From DASZIT01 sp963819695 (GTDB lineage Bacteria > Actinomycetota > Acidimicrobiia > Acidimicrobiales > RAAP-2), in contig CAWFXD010000001.1 of assembly GCA_963819695.1 (NCBI GenBank), positions 806,001 through 870,000 of the forward strand: a stretch of DNA of 64,000 nt, given 5' to 3'. The translations under genes were made by a program, and so were the position numbers. Positions within the stretch are counted from its first letter, which is position 1; every line of letters begins with the position of its first letter. Below, one piece after another: positions 25,990 through 34,648 of the stretch. Under the pieces are notes generated by a model. The model saw only the letters and a program-made list of their open reading frames with translations, made no database searches and had not been told where the DNA came from.

Positions 25990-27480
25990 TCAGCTCCGAG
26001 GGGACTGCGGAGCCAGGATCCGAGGCTGCAGGGGGCGGACCGAAGCCGATTCGAGCTGGCGCGTCTCGCGGGCCCGCCTCACCTGCCGGTCGAGCATGGC
26101 TCTGGCCTCGTCGGCATCCCGACGGGCGGCTCTGGTCCTCACCGGACCGGGGGTGGAGTCGAGGTGCATGTTGGCGAGCCCGAGGGCGCGCTCGATGGGC
26201 CCGGCGGTCAGCCGCACGCTCTGGGTGCGGGCGTGGGGCACCAGGTCGATGGTGCGAGACAACATCCCGTGATGGACGACGAACACCCGGTCGTCGGATC
26301 CGGCCAGCTCGCCTCGCCACCACCAGGGAGCCCGGAGGGCAGCCCGGCGGGGGGGCCGGGTCAGCGGGATGGCGTTGAGATCGATTCCCCCCAACACCCA
26401 ACCCACCAGCGACTCGGCAAAGGCGCGATCGGTGACCGGGATCAGGGTGGTGTTCTTGGTCGACGCCCGGCCGTAGCCGGCCACGTTCATCCGAACTTGT
26501 ACCCATCCCAACGGCCGCCACGACATGGGTTGGTGGATGAGGATGGCCTGGATCCGCCCCGGGGGCACCGTCAGCCGATTGGTGGAGAGGAGCCCGTGGC
26601 GAATCCGGAGGCCGTCGGGTGATTCGGTGACGGTGAACTCCCACAAAGAGTTGACCCGTTGCCAGGCGGCGTGGGCGAACACGATGAAGAAGCCGGCGAA
26701 CAGGGCGATGCCGGCCACGCTGGTACCGCGGTGACCGTTGCTGGTACCGACGGCGGCGAGCCCGGGTCCGATGGCCAGGAACACCAGTCGCCACGAGATC
26801 ATCTCCAGGAGAACCGCGGCCACCAGCCGGCCGTGGGGTACCACGATCAGCGGTCGTTCGGGAGCTTCTTCTGCCCCTTCGCCGACTCCGGTTGAGCGTC
26901 CCAGCAGATCCGCGCGGAGAGCCTGGGCAACCGGAAGGGCCAGATAGCGCAGGCGCGCCGATGAGTGTTCGCTCCCGGCGGTCGTCACCTTCACCTCGGC
27001 CAGCCCGAAGATGCGGCCGGCCAGCGGCTCGAGGACATCGATGCTCTGCACCCGGTTGAGCCGGATCCGCTTGGACCGTTTCTGCAACAGGCCGCTGTCG
27101 ATACGGAGCTCACCGCCCACCAGGTGGTAGCGGGTGACCGCCACCGTGATCAGCCCCCGGACGATGACCAGGACGCCGATGCCGCCGTAGACGGCGAAGG
27201 TGGGCCAGTGCAGCCCTCCTCCACCGGTGCCGGTGCGCTGCTCGCTCAGGCTGAAGAGTGTGAAGACGATGACGAGCCCCAGGATTCGTCCCCCGAGGGC
27301 GATCGGGGTCAGCGGGTGGAGGCGATAGGTCTCGTCAGGTGGAGGCACCCCGGGTGTGGAGGGCTCGGGAGGCACGGTGGATGTGGGCGGCGTGGCGGGC
27401 GGTGTGGCGGGCGGCGACGGTGCGGGTGGCGGTGGCGGCGGTGCGGGTGGAGCCGGAGGTGGCTCAGAGTCCGGCTGCAT
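25990..27480 (-). CDS. PH-domain membrane protein, YdbT-like (DUF304)
   Basis: A 496-residue protein with a Pro-rich cytoplasmic N-terminus (about 1-55), paired TM helices near 65-110, 210-250 and 345-370, and three bacterial PH (bPH2/DUF304) domains with RIRLNRVQSIDVLEP, RLTVPPGRIQAILIHQP and DLVPHARTQSVRLTAGPIERALGLA. Together with YdbS it forms a conserved pair; Bacillus YdbST has been linked to bacteriocin resistance. Its start overlaps the ydbS-like gene end by 17 bp. Confidence 0.87.
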   Translation of the reverse strand: MQPDSEPPPAPPAPPPPPPAPSPPATPPATPPTSTVPPEPSTPGVPPPDETYRLHPLTPIALGGRILGLVIVFTLFSLSEQRTGTGGGGLHWPTFAVYGGIGVLVIVRGLITVAVTRYHLVGGELRIDSGLLQKRSKRIRLNRVQSIDVLEPLAGRIFGLAEVKVTTAGSEHSSARLRYLALPVAQALRADLLGRSTGVGEGAEEAPERPLIVVPHGRLVAAVLLEMISWRLVFLAIGPGLAAVGTSNGHRGTSVAGIALFAGFFIVFAHAAWQRVNSLWEFTVTESPDGLRIRHGLLSTNRLTVPPGRIQAILIHQPMSWRPLGWVQVRMNVAGYGRASTKNTTLIPVTDRAFAESLVGWVLGGIDLNAIPLTRPPRRAALRAPWWWRGELAGSDDRVFVVHHGMLSRTIDLVPHARTQSVRLTAGPIERALGLANMHLDSTPGPVRTRAARRDADEARAMLDRQVRRARETRQLESASVRPLQPRILAPQSPRS

Positions 27481-27952
27481 GAGCCTCGCCGAGGGCGGTC
27501 AACCGATCGCGAAGCGCACCGGCGAGGTCAGGCGTGAGTCCGCACACCTCGGCGTCGGTGGTTGCCGCCGCGGTGTGGAGCTTCACCCGTACCAGACCGA
27601 ACAGCCGCTCGATCGGACCGGCCTCGACGTCGACCAGCTGCATGCGCCCATAGGGAACCACGGTCAGCTTCCTGAACATGGCGCCGTGGGTCACCAGGAG
27701 GTCGTCGACCCGCTCCACGTACCCCCACGATCGCCAATTGCGGCCGATGGAAAACCAGGCCAGCACCCCGATAGCGAGTCCGACGATCCCTCCAGCCACG
27801 CCGGCAGGGGCGGAGACGAACCAAAGGCCAACCGAGAGACCGGCCGCGGCCGGAACCCCGACGGTCACCAGCTCGGCGCGGCGCATGCGGGCGAGCCGGG
27901 GTGAGACCCGAATCCACGAGTGCTCGATCGGCGGTGCGAATGGACTCGGCAT
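27464..27952 (-). CDS. PH-domain membrane protein, YdbS-like (DUF304)
   Basis: A 162-residue protein with two TM helices (about 25-70) and one bPH2 domain (RVDDLLVTHGAMFRKLTVVPYGRMQLVDVEAGPIERLFGLV). ATG 27950-27952 (MPSPFAPPIEHSW) is preferred over the ATG 126 bp upstream because TAGATT lies 7 nt before it and homologues begin here. It is translationally coupled to the ydbT-like gene downstream; the two are presumed membrane partners. Confidence 0.85.
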   Translation of the reverse strand: MPSPFAPPIEHSWIRVSPRLARMRRAELVTVGVPAAAGLSVGLWFVSAPAGVAGGIVGLAIGVLAWFSIGRNWRSWGYVERVDDLLVTHGAMFRKLTVVPYGRMQLVDVEAGPIERLFGLVRVKLHTAAATTDAEVCGLTPDLAGALRDRLTALGEAHAAGL

Positions 27953-27989
27953 GAGCCGGAATCTATCGCCTGGCCCCTGGCGCGGAGGG

Positions 27990-29525
27990 TCAGTTGACCT
28001 GGCGCTCGTAGCCCTCCCAATACGGGGCCCGGAGCCGGAACTTCTGAAGCTTGCCGGTGGCGGTGCGGGGGAGTTCATCCCGGAACTCGACCTGTTTGGG
28101 GCATTTATACCCGGCCAGCAGCTTCCGGCAATGAGTGATCACATGCTCCTCGGTGATGACGACCCCGTCATCGGTCACCACCAGAGCCGTCACCATTTCG
28201 CCCCAGGTGTCGTGCGGGATGCCGATGACCGCGACCTCGGCCACGCCGGCCAGCGAGAAGATGGCATCCTCGACTTCGATGGAGGAGACATTCTCGCCCC
28301 CGGTGATGATGACGTCCTTCTTGCGGTCGAGGATCTGCAGATGATTCTCCTCATCGAGGAGTCCGCCGTCCCCGGTGTGGAACCATCCTCCGGCCATGGC
28401 GGATTCGGTGGCATCCGGCTGCTGCCAGTATCCGGCCATGACGGTGTTGCTGCGAGCCAGGACTTCACCGTCGGCGCTGATGGACAACTCGGTTCCCAAC
28501 GCCGGCGCCCCGGCTCGCATCAGCTTGCGGGCCCGTTCGCCCGACGAGAGGTCATCCCATTCGGCCCGTTGCCGGTTGATGGTCAGCAGCGGCGCGGTTT
28601 CCGTCAATCCGTAGATCTGGATGAACTCCCATCCCAGTTCGGCCTCGATCCGCTCGATGGTCCGGCTCGGTGGGGGTGCCCCGGCCACGATGATCCGGGT
28701 CTTGTCCCGACCGGGCACGGGTCCGTCCCAGGTGGGGAGCGCATCGAGCACCGCGTTGACCACCGCCGGCGCCGCGCAGAGGAGGGTCACCCCGTGCCGG
28801 TCGACCCGGTGGAGGATCTCGGTCCCATCTACCTTGCGGAGGGCCACCTGCGGACAGCCCATGCCAGTGGTCGCCCAGGGCATGCCCCATCCGTTGGCGT
28901 GGAACATCGGCAGGGTGTGCAGGTAGACATCGCGATCGGAGACCTGGGTGTGCCAACCGAACACCATGGCATTCACCCAACAATTGCGGTGGGTGAGCTG
29001 CACACCTTTGGGCCTGGCCGTCGTGCCCGAGGTGTAGTTGATGGTGGCGGTGGCCTCTTCGTCGCCTTCCCAGCTCCGAGGCTCCGCTCCCGACGGATAG
29101 AGGATCGAATCGGTGTCGGCTCCGATCACGAACCGGTGAGGGGCCTTGATGTCGGCCAGGAGGTCGTCGAGCTCGGGATCGATCAGCAGCGCCGAGGCGC
29201 CGGAATGCTCGACGATGTAGGCCACCTCGGCCGGCGCCAGGCGGAAGTTGATGGGGACCAAGGTGCGGCCCCAGCCGCAGACACCGAAGAACGACGTCAG
29301 CAGCCGGGCCGAGTTGTGCGAAACCACCGCCACCCGGTCACCCGGCGGGATGCCCAACGCATCGAGGCCGGCAGCCTGGGCCCGGGCCCGACCGGCCAGC
29401 TCGGCGAAGGTCATCGTTCCCCACGACGCGGCCGGTTGATCCGGCTCGTCGATGACCGCCTGGCGTTCGGGGTAGGCCGACTCGGCGCGATCGAGGAAGT
29501 CCCGAACGTTGAACTGAACGATCAT
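27990..29525 (-). CDS. AMP-forming acyl-CoA synthetase (FadD-like)
   Basis: A 511-residue ANL-superfamily enzyme that activates a carboxylic acid as acyl-AMP and then acyl-CoA. The P-loop YTSGTTARPKG (about 165-175), QIYGLTETAP, WFHTGDGG, and the catalytic Lys in ATGKLQK near residue 495 are present. A Shine-Dalgarno (AAAGGTGAAG) precedes ATG 29525, unlike most genes in this window. In mycobacteria fadD15 lies near pimB' and TB16.3; homologues of both follow a few kilobases downstream here. Confidence 0.9.
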   Translation of the reverse strand: MIVQFNVRDFLDRAESAYPERQAVIDEPDQPAASWGTMTFAELAGRARAQAAGLDALGIPPGDRVAVVSHNSARLLTSFFGVCGWGRTLVPINFRLAPAEVAYIVEHSGASALLIDPELDDLLADIKAPHRFVIGADTDSILYPSGAEPRSWEGDEEATATINYTSGTTARPKGVQLTHRNCWVNAMVFGWHTQVSDRDVYLHTLPMFHANGWGMPWATTGMGCPQVALRKVDGTEILHRVDRHGVTLLCAAPAVVNAVLDALPTWDGPVPGRDKTRIIVAGAPPPSRTIERIEAELGWEFIQIYGLTETAPLLTINRQRAEWDDLSSGERARKLMRAGAPALGTELSISADGEVLARSNTVMAGYWQQPDATESAMAGGWFHTGDGGLLDEENHLQILDRKKDVIITGGENVSSIEVEDAIFSLAGVAEVAVIGIPHDTWGEMVTALVVTDDGVVITEEHVITHCRKLLAGYKCPKQVEFRDELPRTATGKLQKFRLRAPYWEGYERQVN

Positions 29526-29677
29526 TGCTTCACCTTTGTCAGCCTCCCGGTCGAATTGCCCCTATTGAAGCAAATGTCGTGGGCATTCGCTCGATGGTGG
29601 CAGTGGCCCGGTCACCGGTTCCGGGTCTGCTTCTGCTGGGCGGCGCCCAAAGGTACCGAACTCGGTAACGTGCGGGA

Positions 29678-30598
29678 ATGGCCATTCCTCGCGTCGCCAT
29701 TGGACCGAAGCCCGGACGATTTGCAGTGGCCGCCGTCGAGAAGGGCGGCGGGACGGTGGTCGACATCGGGGACCAGCCCGACGCGGTGGTCTGGCTGGAC
29801 GCGGCTGACGCTTCGGGCCTGGCTGCCGCGCTGCGGACGGCCCCCCAGGCGAAGTGGGTGCAGTTGCCGTTCGCGGGAGTCGAGAAGTTCGTCGAGGCCG
29901 GCGTTCTCACCCGGGACCGGACATGGACCAGCGCCAAGGGCGCCTACGGCCGGCCGGTGGCCGAGCACGCGCTCACCCTCGCCCTGGCCGGCTTGCGGCT
30001 CCTCCCCACCCGCATCCGGGCCCGGTCATGGGGCACGCCTGCCGGAACCAGCCTCTACGACCAGAAGGTGACCATCCTGGGAGGCGGGGGGATCACCCAT
30101 TTCCTCCTGGAGCAGCTGGCGCCGTTCGGGGTGGAGGCGACCGTGGTCAGGCGGCAGGCCGAGCCGGTCCCCGGGGCGGCTCGCACCGTCACCATGTCGG
30201 AGTTGCACGAGGTTCTGCCCGGGGCGTTGGTGGTGTTTTTGGCCCTGGCCCTGAGCCCGACCACCACCGGGATCATCGGGGCGCCCGAGCTCGAGTTGAT
30301 GGACGAGCGGGCCTGGCTGGTGAATGTGGCCCGCGGCCGCCACGTGAAGACCGATGAGCTGGTGGCCGCGCTCGGCTCGGGATCGATCGGCGGCGCCGCC
30401 CTCGACGTCACCGACCCGGAGCCGCTGCCCGACGGGCACCCGCTGTGGGACCTGCCCAACTGCATCATCACTCCCCATACCGCCGACACCATCGAGATGA
30501 TCCGCCCGTTGTTGGGAGAGCGCATCCGGGAGAATGTCGAGCGCTACGCAGCGGGACAGGAGCTGGTCGGACTGGTGGACGTCGAAGCCGGGTACTGA
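29678..30598 (+). CDS. D-isomer-specific 2-hydroxyacid dehydrogenase
   Basis: A 306-residue NAD-dependent oxidoreductase. The nucleotide-binding motif is TILGGGGITHFLLE (about 130-143), with the catalytic Arg in LVNVARGRHV, Glu in DPEPLPDGHPLW and His in ITPHTADT. The N-terminal catalytic half is short but complete. TAACGT ends 6 nt before ATG 29678, predicting a leaderless transcript. It is divergent from the acyl-CoA synthetase. The substrate could be a 2-keto acid such as glyoxylate or phosphoglycerate-like compounds; not determinable. Confidence 0.87.
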   Translation: MAIPRVAIGPKPGRFAVAAVEKGGGTVVDIGDQPDAVVWLDAADASGLAAALRTAPQAKWVQLPFAGVEKFVEAGVLTRDRTWTSAKGAYGRPVAEHALTLALAGLRLLPTRIRARSWGTPAGTSLYDQKVTILGGGGITHFLLEQLAPFGVEATVVRRQAEPVPGAARTVTMSELHEVLPGALVVFLALALSPTTTGIIGAPELELMDERAWLVNVARGRHVKTDELVAALGSGSIGGAALDVTDPEPLPDGHPLWDLPNCIITPHTADTIEMIRPLLGERIRENVERYAAGQELVGLVDVEAGY

Positions 30599-30745
30599 AC
30601 CGACGGGCGGTGGGTTCCGGTTCGGCGCTCCATATGGGCGTTGAGCTGGGTAAATACCAGACTTCCGGCTGATGTCACACCCTCGGCTCATGCTGACTGG
30701 GACATGGAAGCTATCCGGTCAACACCAGCCACAGGAGGACGTACC

Positions 30746-31015
30746 GTGATCGTCACCCCTACCCCCAGAGAATCCAGGGTTTCACCGCCGGTGTACGGAA
30801 CGCTTCGGCCTTCCCCGCCGGAGGCCTTCACCATCGACTGCGCCGACTGCCAGCACCAGCACACTTCGGTGTGCGACGACTGCGTCGTCAGCTTCATCAT
30901 GGATCGGCAGCCCGACGATGCGGTGGTGATCGACGCCGATGAGGCCCGGGCGGTGCGGCTCCTCGAGCAGGCCGGCCTGGTCCCTGGGGTTCGCCACTCT
31001 CGTGAGGTGGGCTGA
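30746..31015 (+). CDS. Small Cys-rich (double CxxC) conserved protein
   Basis: An 89-residue protein starting with GTG 30746 after a strong AGGAGG (30733-30738). It contains IDCADCQHQHTSVCDDCVV, a C-x2-C-x8-C-x2-C cluster suited to bind zinc or iron-sulfur, followed by an acidic helix with DEARAVRLLEQAGLVPG. I have seen such proteins only as actinobacterial hypotheticals. The next gene, 40 bp downstream, encodes another metal-binding motif. Confidence 0.7.
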   Translation: MIVTPTPRESRVSPPVYGTLRPSPPEAFTIDCADCQHQHTSVCDDCVVSFIMDRQPDDAVVIDADEARAVRLLEQAGLVPGVRHSREVG

Positions 31016-31055
31016 GGCCGGCCGAGTTAGTTGGCAATGGCGGCAAGGAGGAACA

Positions 31056-31565
31056 ATGGCCGAGAACAGACGCAACGGACCCTGCCCGTGTGGGAGCGGT
31101 TCCAAAGCCAAACACTGCTGTTTCGGGACTCGGAAAACCCGGGCGGTCGATTGCCTGCCCCCGGAGCCGGGCATCGAGGTAGTCCTTGTGACGGACACTG
31201 ACAAGGCCGACTTGCGCTGGCTCTTTGGTCAGCTGCGCGATATGCCAGGGTTGGACACGGCATTCCAGACTCGTCGCCGCAAGCCGGCGCCCGCTATGGA
31301 CCGTGGCATCGACGCGCTTCAAGAGGATGACGACGTCGACGAGTTGCAACCGCACCGCAAGGTGGTGCCAGAGTTCGATTCGATGGAGCGTCGAATCCAG
31401 CTCGCTTTGGCGGTGCTCACGCTCCGGGAGCAGGGGAGCATTCCGTCAAGGCTCGCCGCCATCGCCGTGGAGGTGCTCGTAGGCGAGGAATCAACGCTGG
31501 TTCAATCCCCCATACCCGAATCGCTGGCAGTCCTGGCTGGCGACCTTTGCGCTCCGGCTGGTTGA
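31056..31565 (+). CDS. SEC-C motif protein
   Basis: A 169-residue protein whose N-terminus RNGPCPCGSGSKAKHCCFG is a complete SEC-C zinc-binding motif (Cys 9, 11, 20, 21). The remainder is an unassigned helical domain with MERRIQLALAVLTLREQG. SEC-C proteins are often ribosome- or SecB/SecA-associated or just metal-binding accessory proteins. ATG 31056 follows AGGAGG. Slightly different codon use from neighbours (lower GC) hints at acquisition. Confidence 0.75.
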   Translation: MAENRRNGPCPCGSGSKAKHCCFGTRKTRAVDCLPPEPGIEVVLVTDTDKADLRWLFGQLRDMPGLDTAFQTRRRKPAPAMDRGIDALQEDDDVDELQPHRKVVPEFDSMERRIQLALAVLTLREQGSIPSRLAAIAVEVLVGEESTLVQSPIPESLAVLAGDLCAPAG

Positions 31566-31725
31566 TCGCCGCCACGAGAGCTTTACGCGGCCACCGATCC
31601 TATTGGTTGGCGCTTCCTATTGGCGCTCTGAAGGCGGAGGTCGGCCAAAACGGGTTTGAAGTCGGTCAAAACGACCGAGTCCTGAGTGCGACCACCTCCC
31701 GGCGGGTGCCGTGTCAGCATGGAGC

Positions 31726-32955
31726 ATGGCCCTGGCTGCCCCACGAGATAAGAGCAGAGCCGTCATTGGCGCCGAGTTGGCTGATGAGTTGGTGGCCATC
31801 GGCCGGGGCTACGGGCTGGCGGCAGTCGGGGTGACCGGTGCCGAGATCTTCAGCGAAACCCTCCGCGATCTTCTCGATCGCCGACGGCAAGGCCTTCAGG
31901 GCGACATGCAGTTCACCTACCGGAATCCCGAACGCTCCACCGATCCGAGACGCATCCTTCCCGGTGCCCGCTCGCTGGTGGTGGGCGCCTGGGGATACCG
32001 GCGGGAAGATCAGCGGGAAGATCATCAAGGATATGAACTGGATTCGCCACAACGCCCCCGAGCCAGAGTGGCCCGGTATGCCCAGCGAGATCACTACGCC
32101 TCCTTGCGTCTGGCCCTATCCGCGGTGTCGGACCGACTGAAACAGGATGGCTGGCGGGCCACCGTCGTTTGTGACGACAATGCGCTCGTCGACCGCGCAG
32201 CCGCTCATCGCGCCGGGCTCGGCTGGTTCGGGAAGAATTCGCTGCTGCTGCTTCCGGGTCTCGGCTCCTGGTTCGTGCTGGGCAGCGTGGTCACCGATGC
32301 CCCGCTCTCCCTCGACCCTCACCGAGGACCCGAGCGAGGACCCGAGCCAGCAACACCCACGACGCCGACACCCCTCCACGCACACGGCAGCGGATGCGGA
32401 AGCTGCACCCGCTGCATGGCGGCCTGCCCGACCGGGGCGCTGGTGTCCCCGGGAGTGGTCGATGCCCGACGGTGCCTGGCCTGGTTGGTGCAGGCGCCCG
32501 GCTCGTTCCCCGAGCAATACCGCGATGCGCTCGGGGACCGGATCTACGGATGCGACGAGTGCCAGTCGGTATGTCCGATCAACCGGTTGGCCGAGCGACG
32601 GGATCCTCCGCCACCGATGGAACCCGACAGCGACGGCGAGGCCGGGGTCGACCTGCTCGACCTCCTGGGATCGTCCGACGCCGATCTGCTCGACCGACAC
32701 GGCCGGTGGTACATCGCCGGACGCGAGTCCAGGTACCTGCGGAGGAATGCGCTGGTGGCCCTCGGGAACATCGGGGACGGGAGCGATCCGGACACCGAGG
32801 CAGCCCTTCGTCGCGCCCTTGACGATTCCGATCCGATGATCACGGAACATGCGGCTTGGGCGGCCCACAAGTTGGGACGGGACGATCTGATCGCTGGCGT
32901 GGGTGCGGGCGTGGGTGCGGGCGTGGGCGTAGGTGTAGGTGTGACGTTGGCGTGA
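31726..32955 (+). CDS. queG: Epoxyqueuosine reductase
   Basis: Catalyses the last step of queuosine tRNA modification, reducing epoxyqueuosine with cobalamin and two [4Fe-4S] clusters. About 409 residues: the N-terminal cobalamin domain (RYAQRDHYASLRLALSAV; GLGWFGKNSLLL), clusters GCGSCTRCMAACPTGAL and CDECQSVCPINR, and a HEAT-like C-terminal region (RYLRRNALVALGNIGD). ATG 31726 is the likelier start; GTG 31711 in frame is possible. The protein ends with an odd (GV)n run from a 6-bp repeat. The stop overlaps the GTG of the next gene. Confidence 0.9.
   Translation: MALAAPRDKSRAVIGAELADELVAIGRGYGLAAVGVTGAEIFSETLRDLLDRRRQGLQGDMQFTYRNPERSTDPRRILPGARSLVVGAWGYRREDQREDHQGYELDSPQRPRARVARYAQRDHYASLRLALSAVSDRLKQDGWRATVVCDDNALVDRAAAHRAGLGWFGKNSLLLLPGLGSWFVLGSVVTDAPLSLDPHRGPERGPEPATPTTPTPLHAHGSGCGSCTRCMAACPTGALVSPGVVDARRCLAWLVQAPGSFPEQYRDALGDRIYGCDECQSVCPINRLAERRDPPPPMEPDSDGEAGVDLLDLLGSSDADLLDRHGRWYIAGRESRYLRRNALVALGNIGDGSDPDTEAALRRALDDSDPMITEHAAWAAHKLGRDDLIAGVGAGVGAGVGVGVGVTLA
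32895..32948 (+). repeat. GTGGGTGCGGGC-type microsatellite at the queG 3' end
   Basis: Hexamer-based tandem repeat (GTGGGT/GCGGGC/GTAGGT variants) encoding alternating Gly-Val/Ala residues, about 50 bp, ending at the queG stop and the start of the GT4 gene. Slippage here would change only the QueG tail length in steps of two residues. Confidence 0.6.
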
Positions 32956-34094
32956 CCCACCTTCTGGTTACCAACGACTTCCCGCCCAAGGTCGGTGGGA
33001 TCCAGGCCTACCTGTGGGAACTGTGGCGCCGGATGGACCCGTCCACCTTCGTGGTCTTGACCGCCTCGTCCAGCCCCGGAGCCGACGAGTTCGATCGCCA
33101 GCAGGCGGATCGTGGCATCCGCATCGAGCGCGTCCCGAGCCGGATCCTGGCCCCGACCCCCGGGCTGGTCCGCCGCATCCGCGCCACCGCCCGCCGGGTG
33201 GGCGCCTCCTTGGTGGTCATCGACCCGGCCTTTCCTCTCGGGATCATCGGCCCCCGGCTCGGCATCCCCTATGCCGTAGTCCTCCACGGCGCCGAGGTGG
33301 CCATCCCCGGACGGCTCCCGGCCAGTCGTGAGCTGTTGGCGTCCACCTTGCGTCGCAGTGTGCTGGCCGTGTCGGCCGGCGGCTATCCGGAGGCCGAAGC
33401 CGACCGGGCGTTGCGAGGTCGGGGCATGCCCCGGGTGATCGAGATCCCGCCGGGGGTCGACCTCGACCGGTTCCGCCCACTGTCCGACTCGGAGCGGACC
33501 AAGGCCCGTGCCGATCTGGGGCTGCCGATCGAGGGACCGCTGGTGGTGAGCGTCAGCCGGCTGGTGCCCCGCAAGGGCATGGATATCCTGATCCAGGCCG
33601 CCGCCGAGCTGAGGACCGAGTTTCCCGATCTGTCGGTGGCGATTGCCGGACGCGGCCGGGACCGGGACCGACTGGTCGGGGAGATCGGCGAATGGCAGGC
33701 TCCCGCCCACCTGCTGGGAGCCGTGTCCGATGAGGATCTGCCCCGCCTGGTCGGCGCCGCCGACGTCTTCGCCATGCTGTGTCGCAACCGGTGGCTCGGT
33801 CTCGAGCAAGAAGGATTCGGCATCGTCTTCGTCGAGGCCGCCGCCGCCGGAGTGCCACAGGTGGCCGGGGATTCGGGGGGAGCCGGAGAAGCCGTCATCG
33901 ATGGATTGACTGGCTTTGTCGTCAAGCGGCCCACCGATGTGGCTACGGTGGTCCGAACCATTGGAAGCCTGCTGCACGACGCCGAGTTGCGCCAGCGTAT
34001 GGGCGCCGAGTCGCGTCGGAGAGCCGAGGCATCCTTCGACTATGACCACCTCGCCTCTAGGCTGGCCGCGGCGCTCGCAGACGTGGAAGGCTGA
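32952..34094 (+). CDS. GT4 glycosyltransferase, PimB-like mannosyltransferase
   Basis: A 380-residue GT-B fold enzyme using a nucleotide sugar. VTNDFPPKVGGIQAYLWEL is the typical N-terminus of PimB/MgtA/PimB'-type enzymes. GVDLDRFRPL, VSRLVPRKGMDILIQAA, and the EX7E block EQEGFGIVFVEAAAAGVP (donor binding) are present. By synteny with mycobacteria (acyl-CoA synthetase nearby, TB16.3-like protein right after) it may add mannose to phosphatidylinositol mannoside. The GTG at 32952 overlaps the queG stop (GTGA). Confidence 0.85.
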   Translation: MTHLLVTNDFPPKVGGIQAYLWELWRRMDPSTFVVLTASSSPGADEFDRQQADRGIRIERVPSRILAPTPGLVRRIRATARRVGASLVVIDPAFPLGIIGPRLGIPYAVVLHGAEVAIPGRLPASRELLASTLRRSVLAVSAGGYPEAEADRALRGRGMPRVIEIPPGVDLDRFRPLSDSERTKARADLGLPIEGPLVVSVSRLVPRKGMDILIQAAAELRTEFPDLSVAIAGRGRDRDRLVGEIGEWQAPAHLLGAVSDEDLPRLVGAADVFAMLCRNRWLGLEQEGFGIVFVEAAAAGVPQVAGDSGGAGEAVIDGLTGFVVKRPTDVATVVRTIGSLLHDAELRQRMGAESRRRAEASFDYDHLASRLAAALADVEG

Positions 34095-34147
34095 CCGTTG
34101 GTGCCGCAGTCGGTGCATCACACTCAACCCAAGCAGGAGGACAGAAC

Positions 34148-34591
34148 GTGGCGGAAGTAGCCACCGAGCGAATGACGGTGTCGGCTACCCCCGAACGATG
34201 CTTCGCGGTGAGTAGCGACCTCGACGCCTATCCCCAGTGGGCAGCGGACATCAAAGAGGTCACCGTCCACGATCGCGACGATCAGGGTCGTCCCCAGCTG
34301 GTCACCTTCCGGGCCGCCGCCTTCGGTCGCAGCACCAGCTACACCTTGGCTTACGACTACAGCGCGGCGCCGAATGTGCTTTCGTGGGTGCAGACCCGCG
34401 GGGACATCACCTCGAAGTTGGACGGCAGCTATGTCTTCGAGCCGGCGGCCGGCGGGGGGACGGAGGTCACCTACCACCTCGAGGTGGAGATGAAGGTGCC
34501 GCTTCCAGGCTTCATCAAGATGCGGGCCCAGAGCCGCATCATGTCCATCGCCCTCCGGGATCTGAAGGTCCGGGTCGAGTCGCTGGCGTGA
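34148..34591 (+). CDS. SRPBCC protein, TB16.3-like
   Basis: A 147-residue SRPBCC protein. DLDAYPQWAADIKEVTVHDRDDQGRP, GSYVFEPAAGGGTEVTYHLEVEMKVPLPGF and ALRDLKVRVE match the mycobacterial TB16.3 (Rv2185c) pattern as I remember it. A clear AGGAGG lies 8 nt before the GTG start. It lies directly downstream of the PimB-like gene, as Rv2185c lies near pimB' in M. tuberculosis. A lipid-binding or -transfer role is plausible, not shown. Confidence 0.82.
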   Translation: MAEVATERMTVSATPERCFAVSSDLDAYPQWAADIKEVTVHDRDDQGRPQLVTFRAAAFGRSTSYTLAYDYSAAPNVLSWVQTRGDITSKLDGSYVFEPAAGGGTEVTYHLEVEMKVPLPGFIKMRAQSRIMSIALRDLKVRVESLA

Positions 34592-34648
34592 TCGCCTCGA
34601 TCCGATGGGGAGCGCCACGGTGTCGGCGGGCGTGATCCGCCTCCCCGC

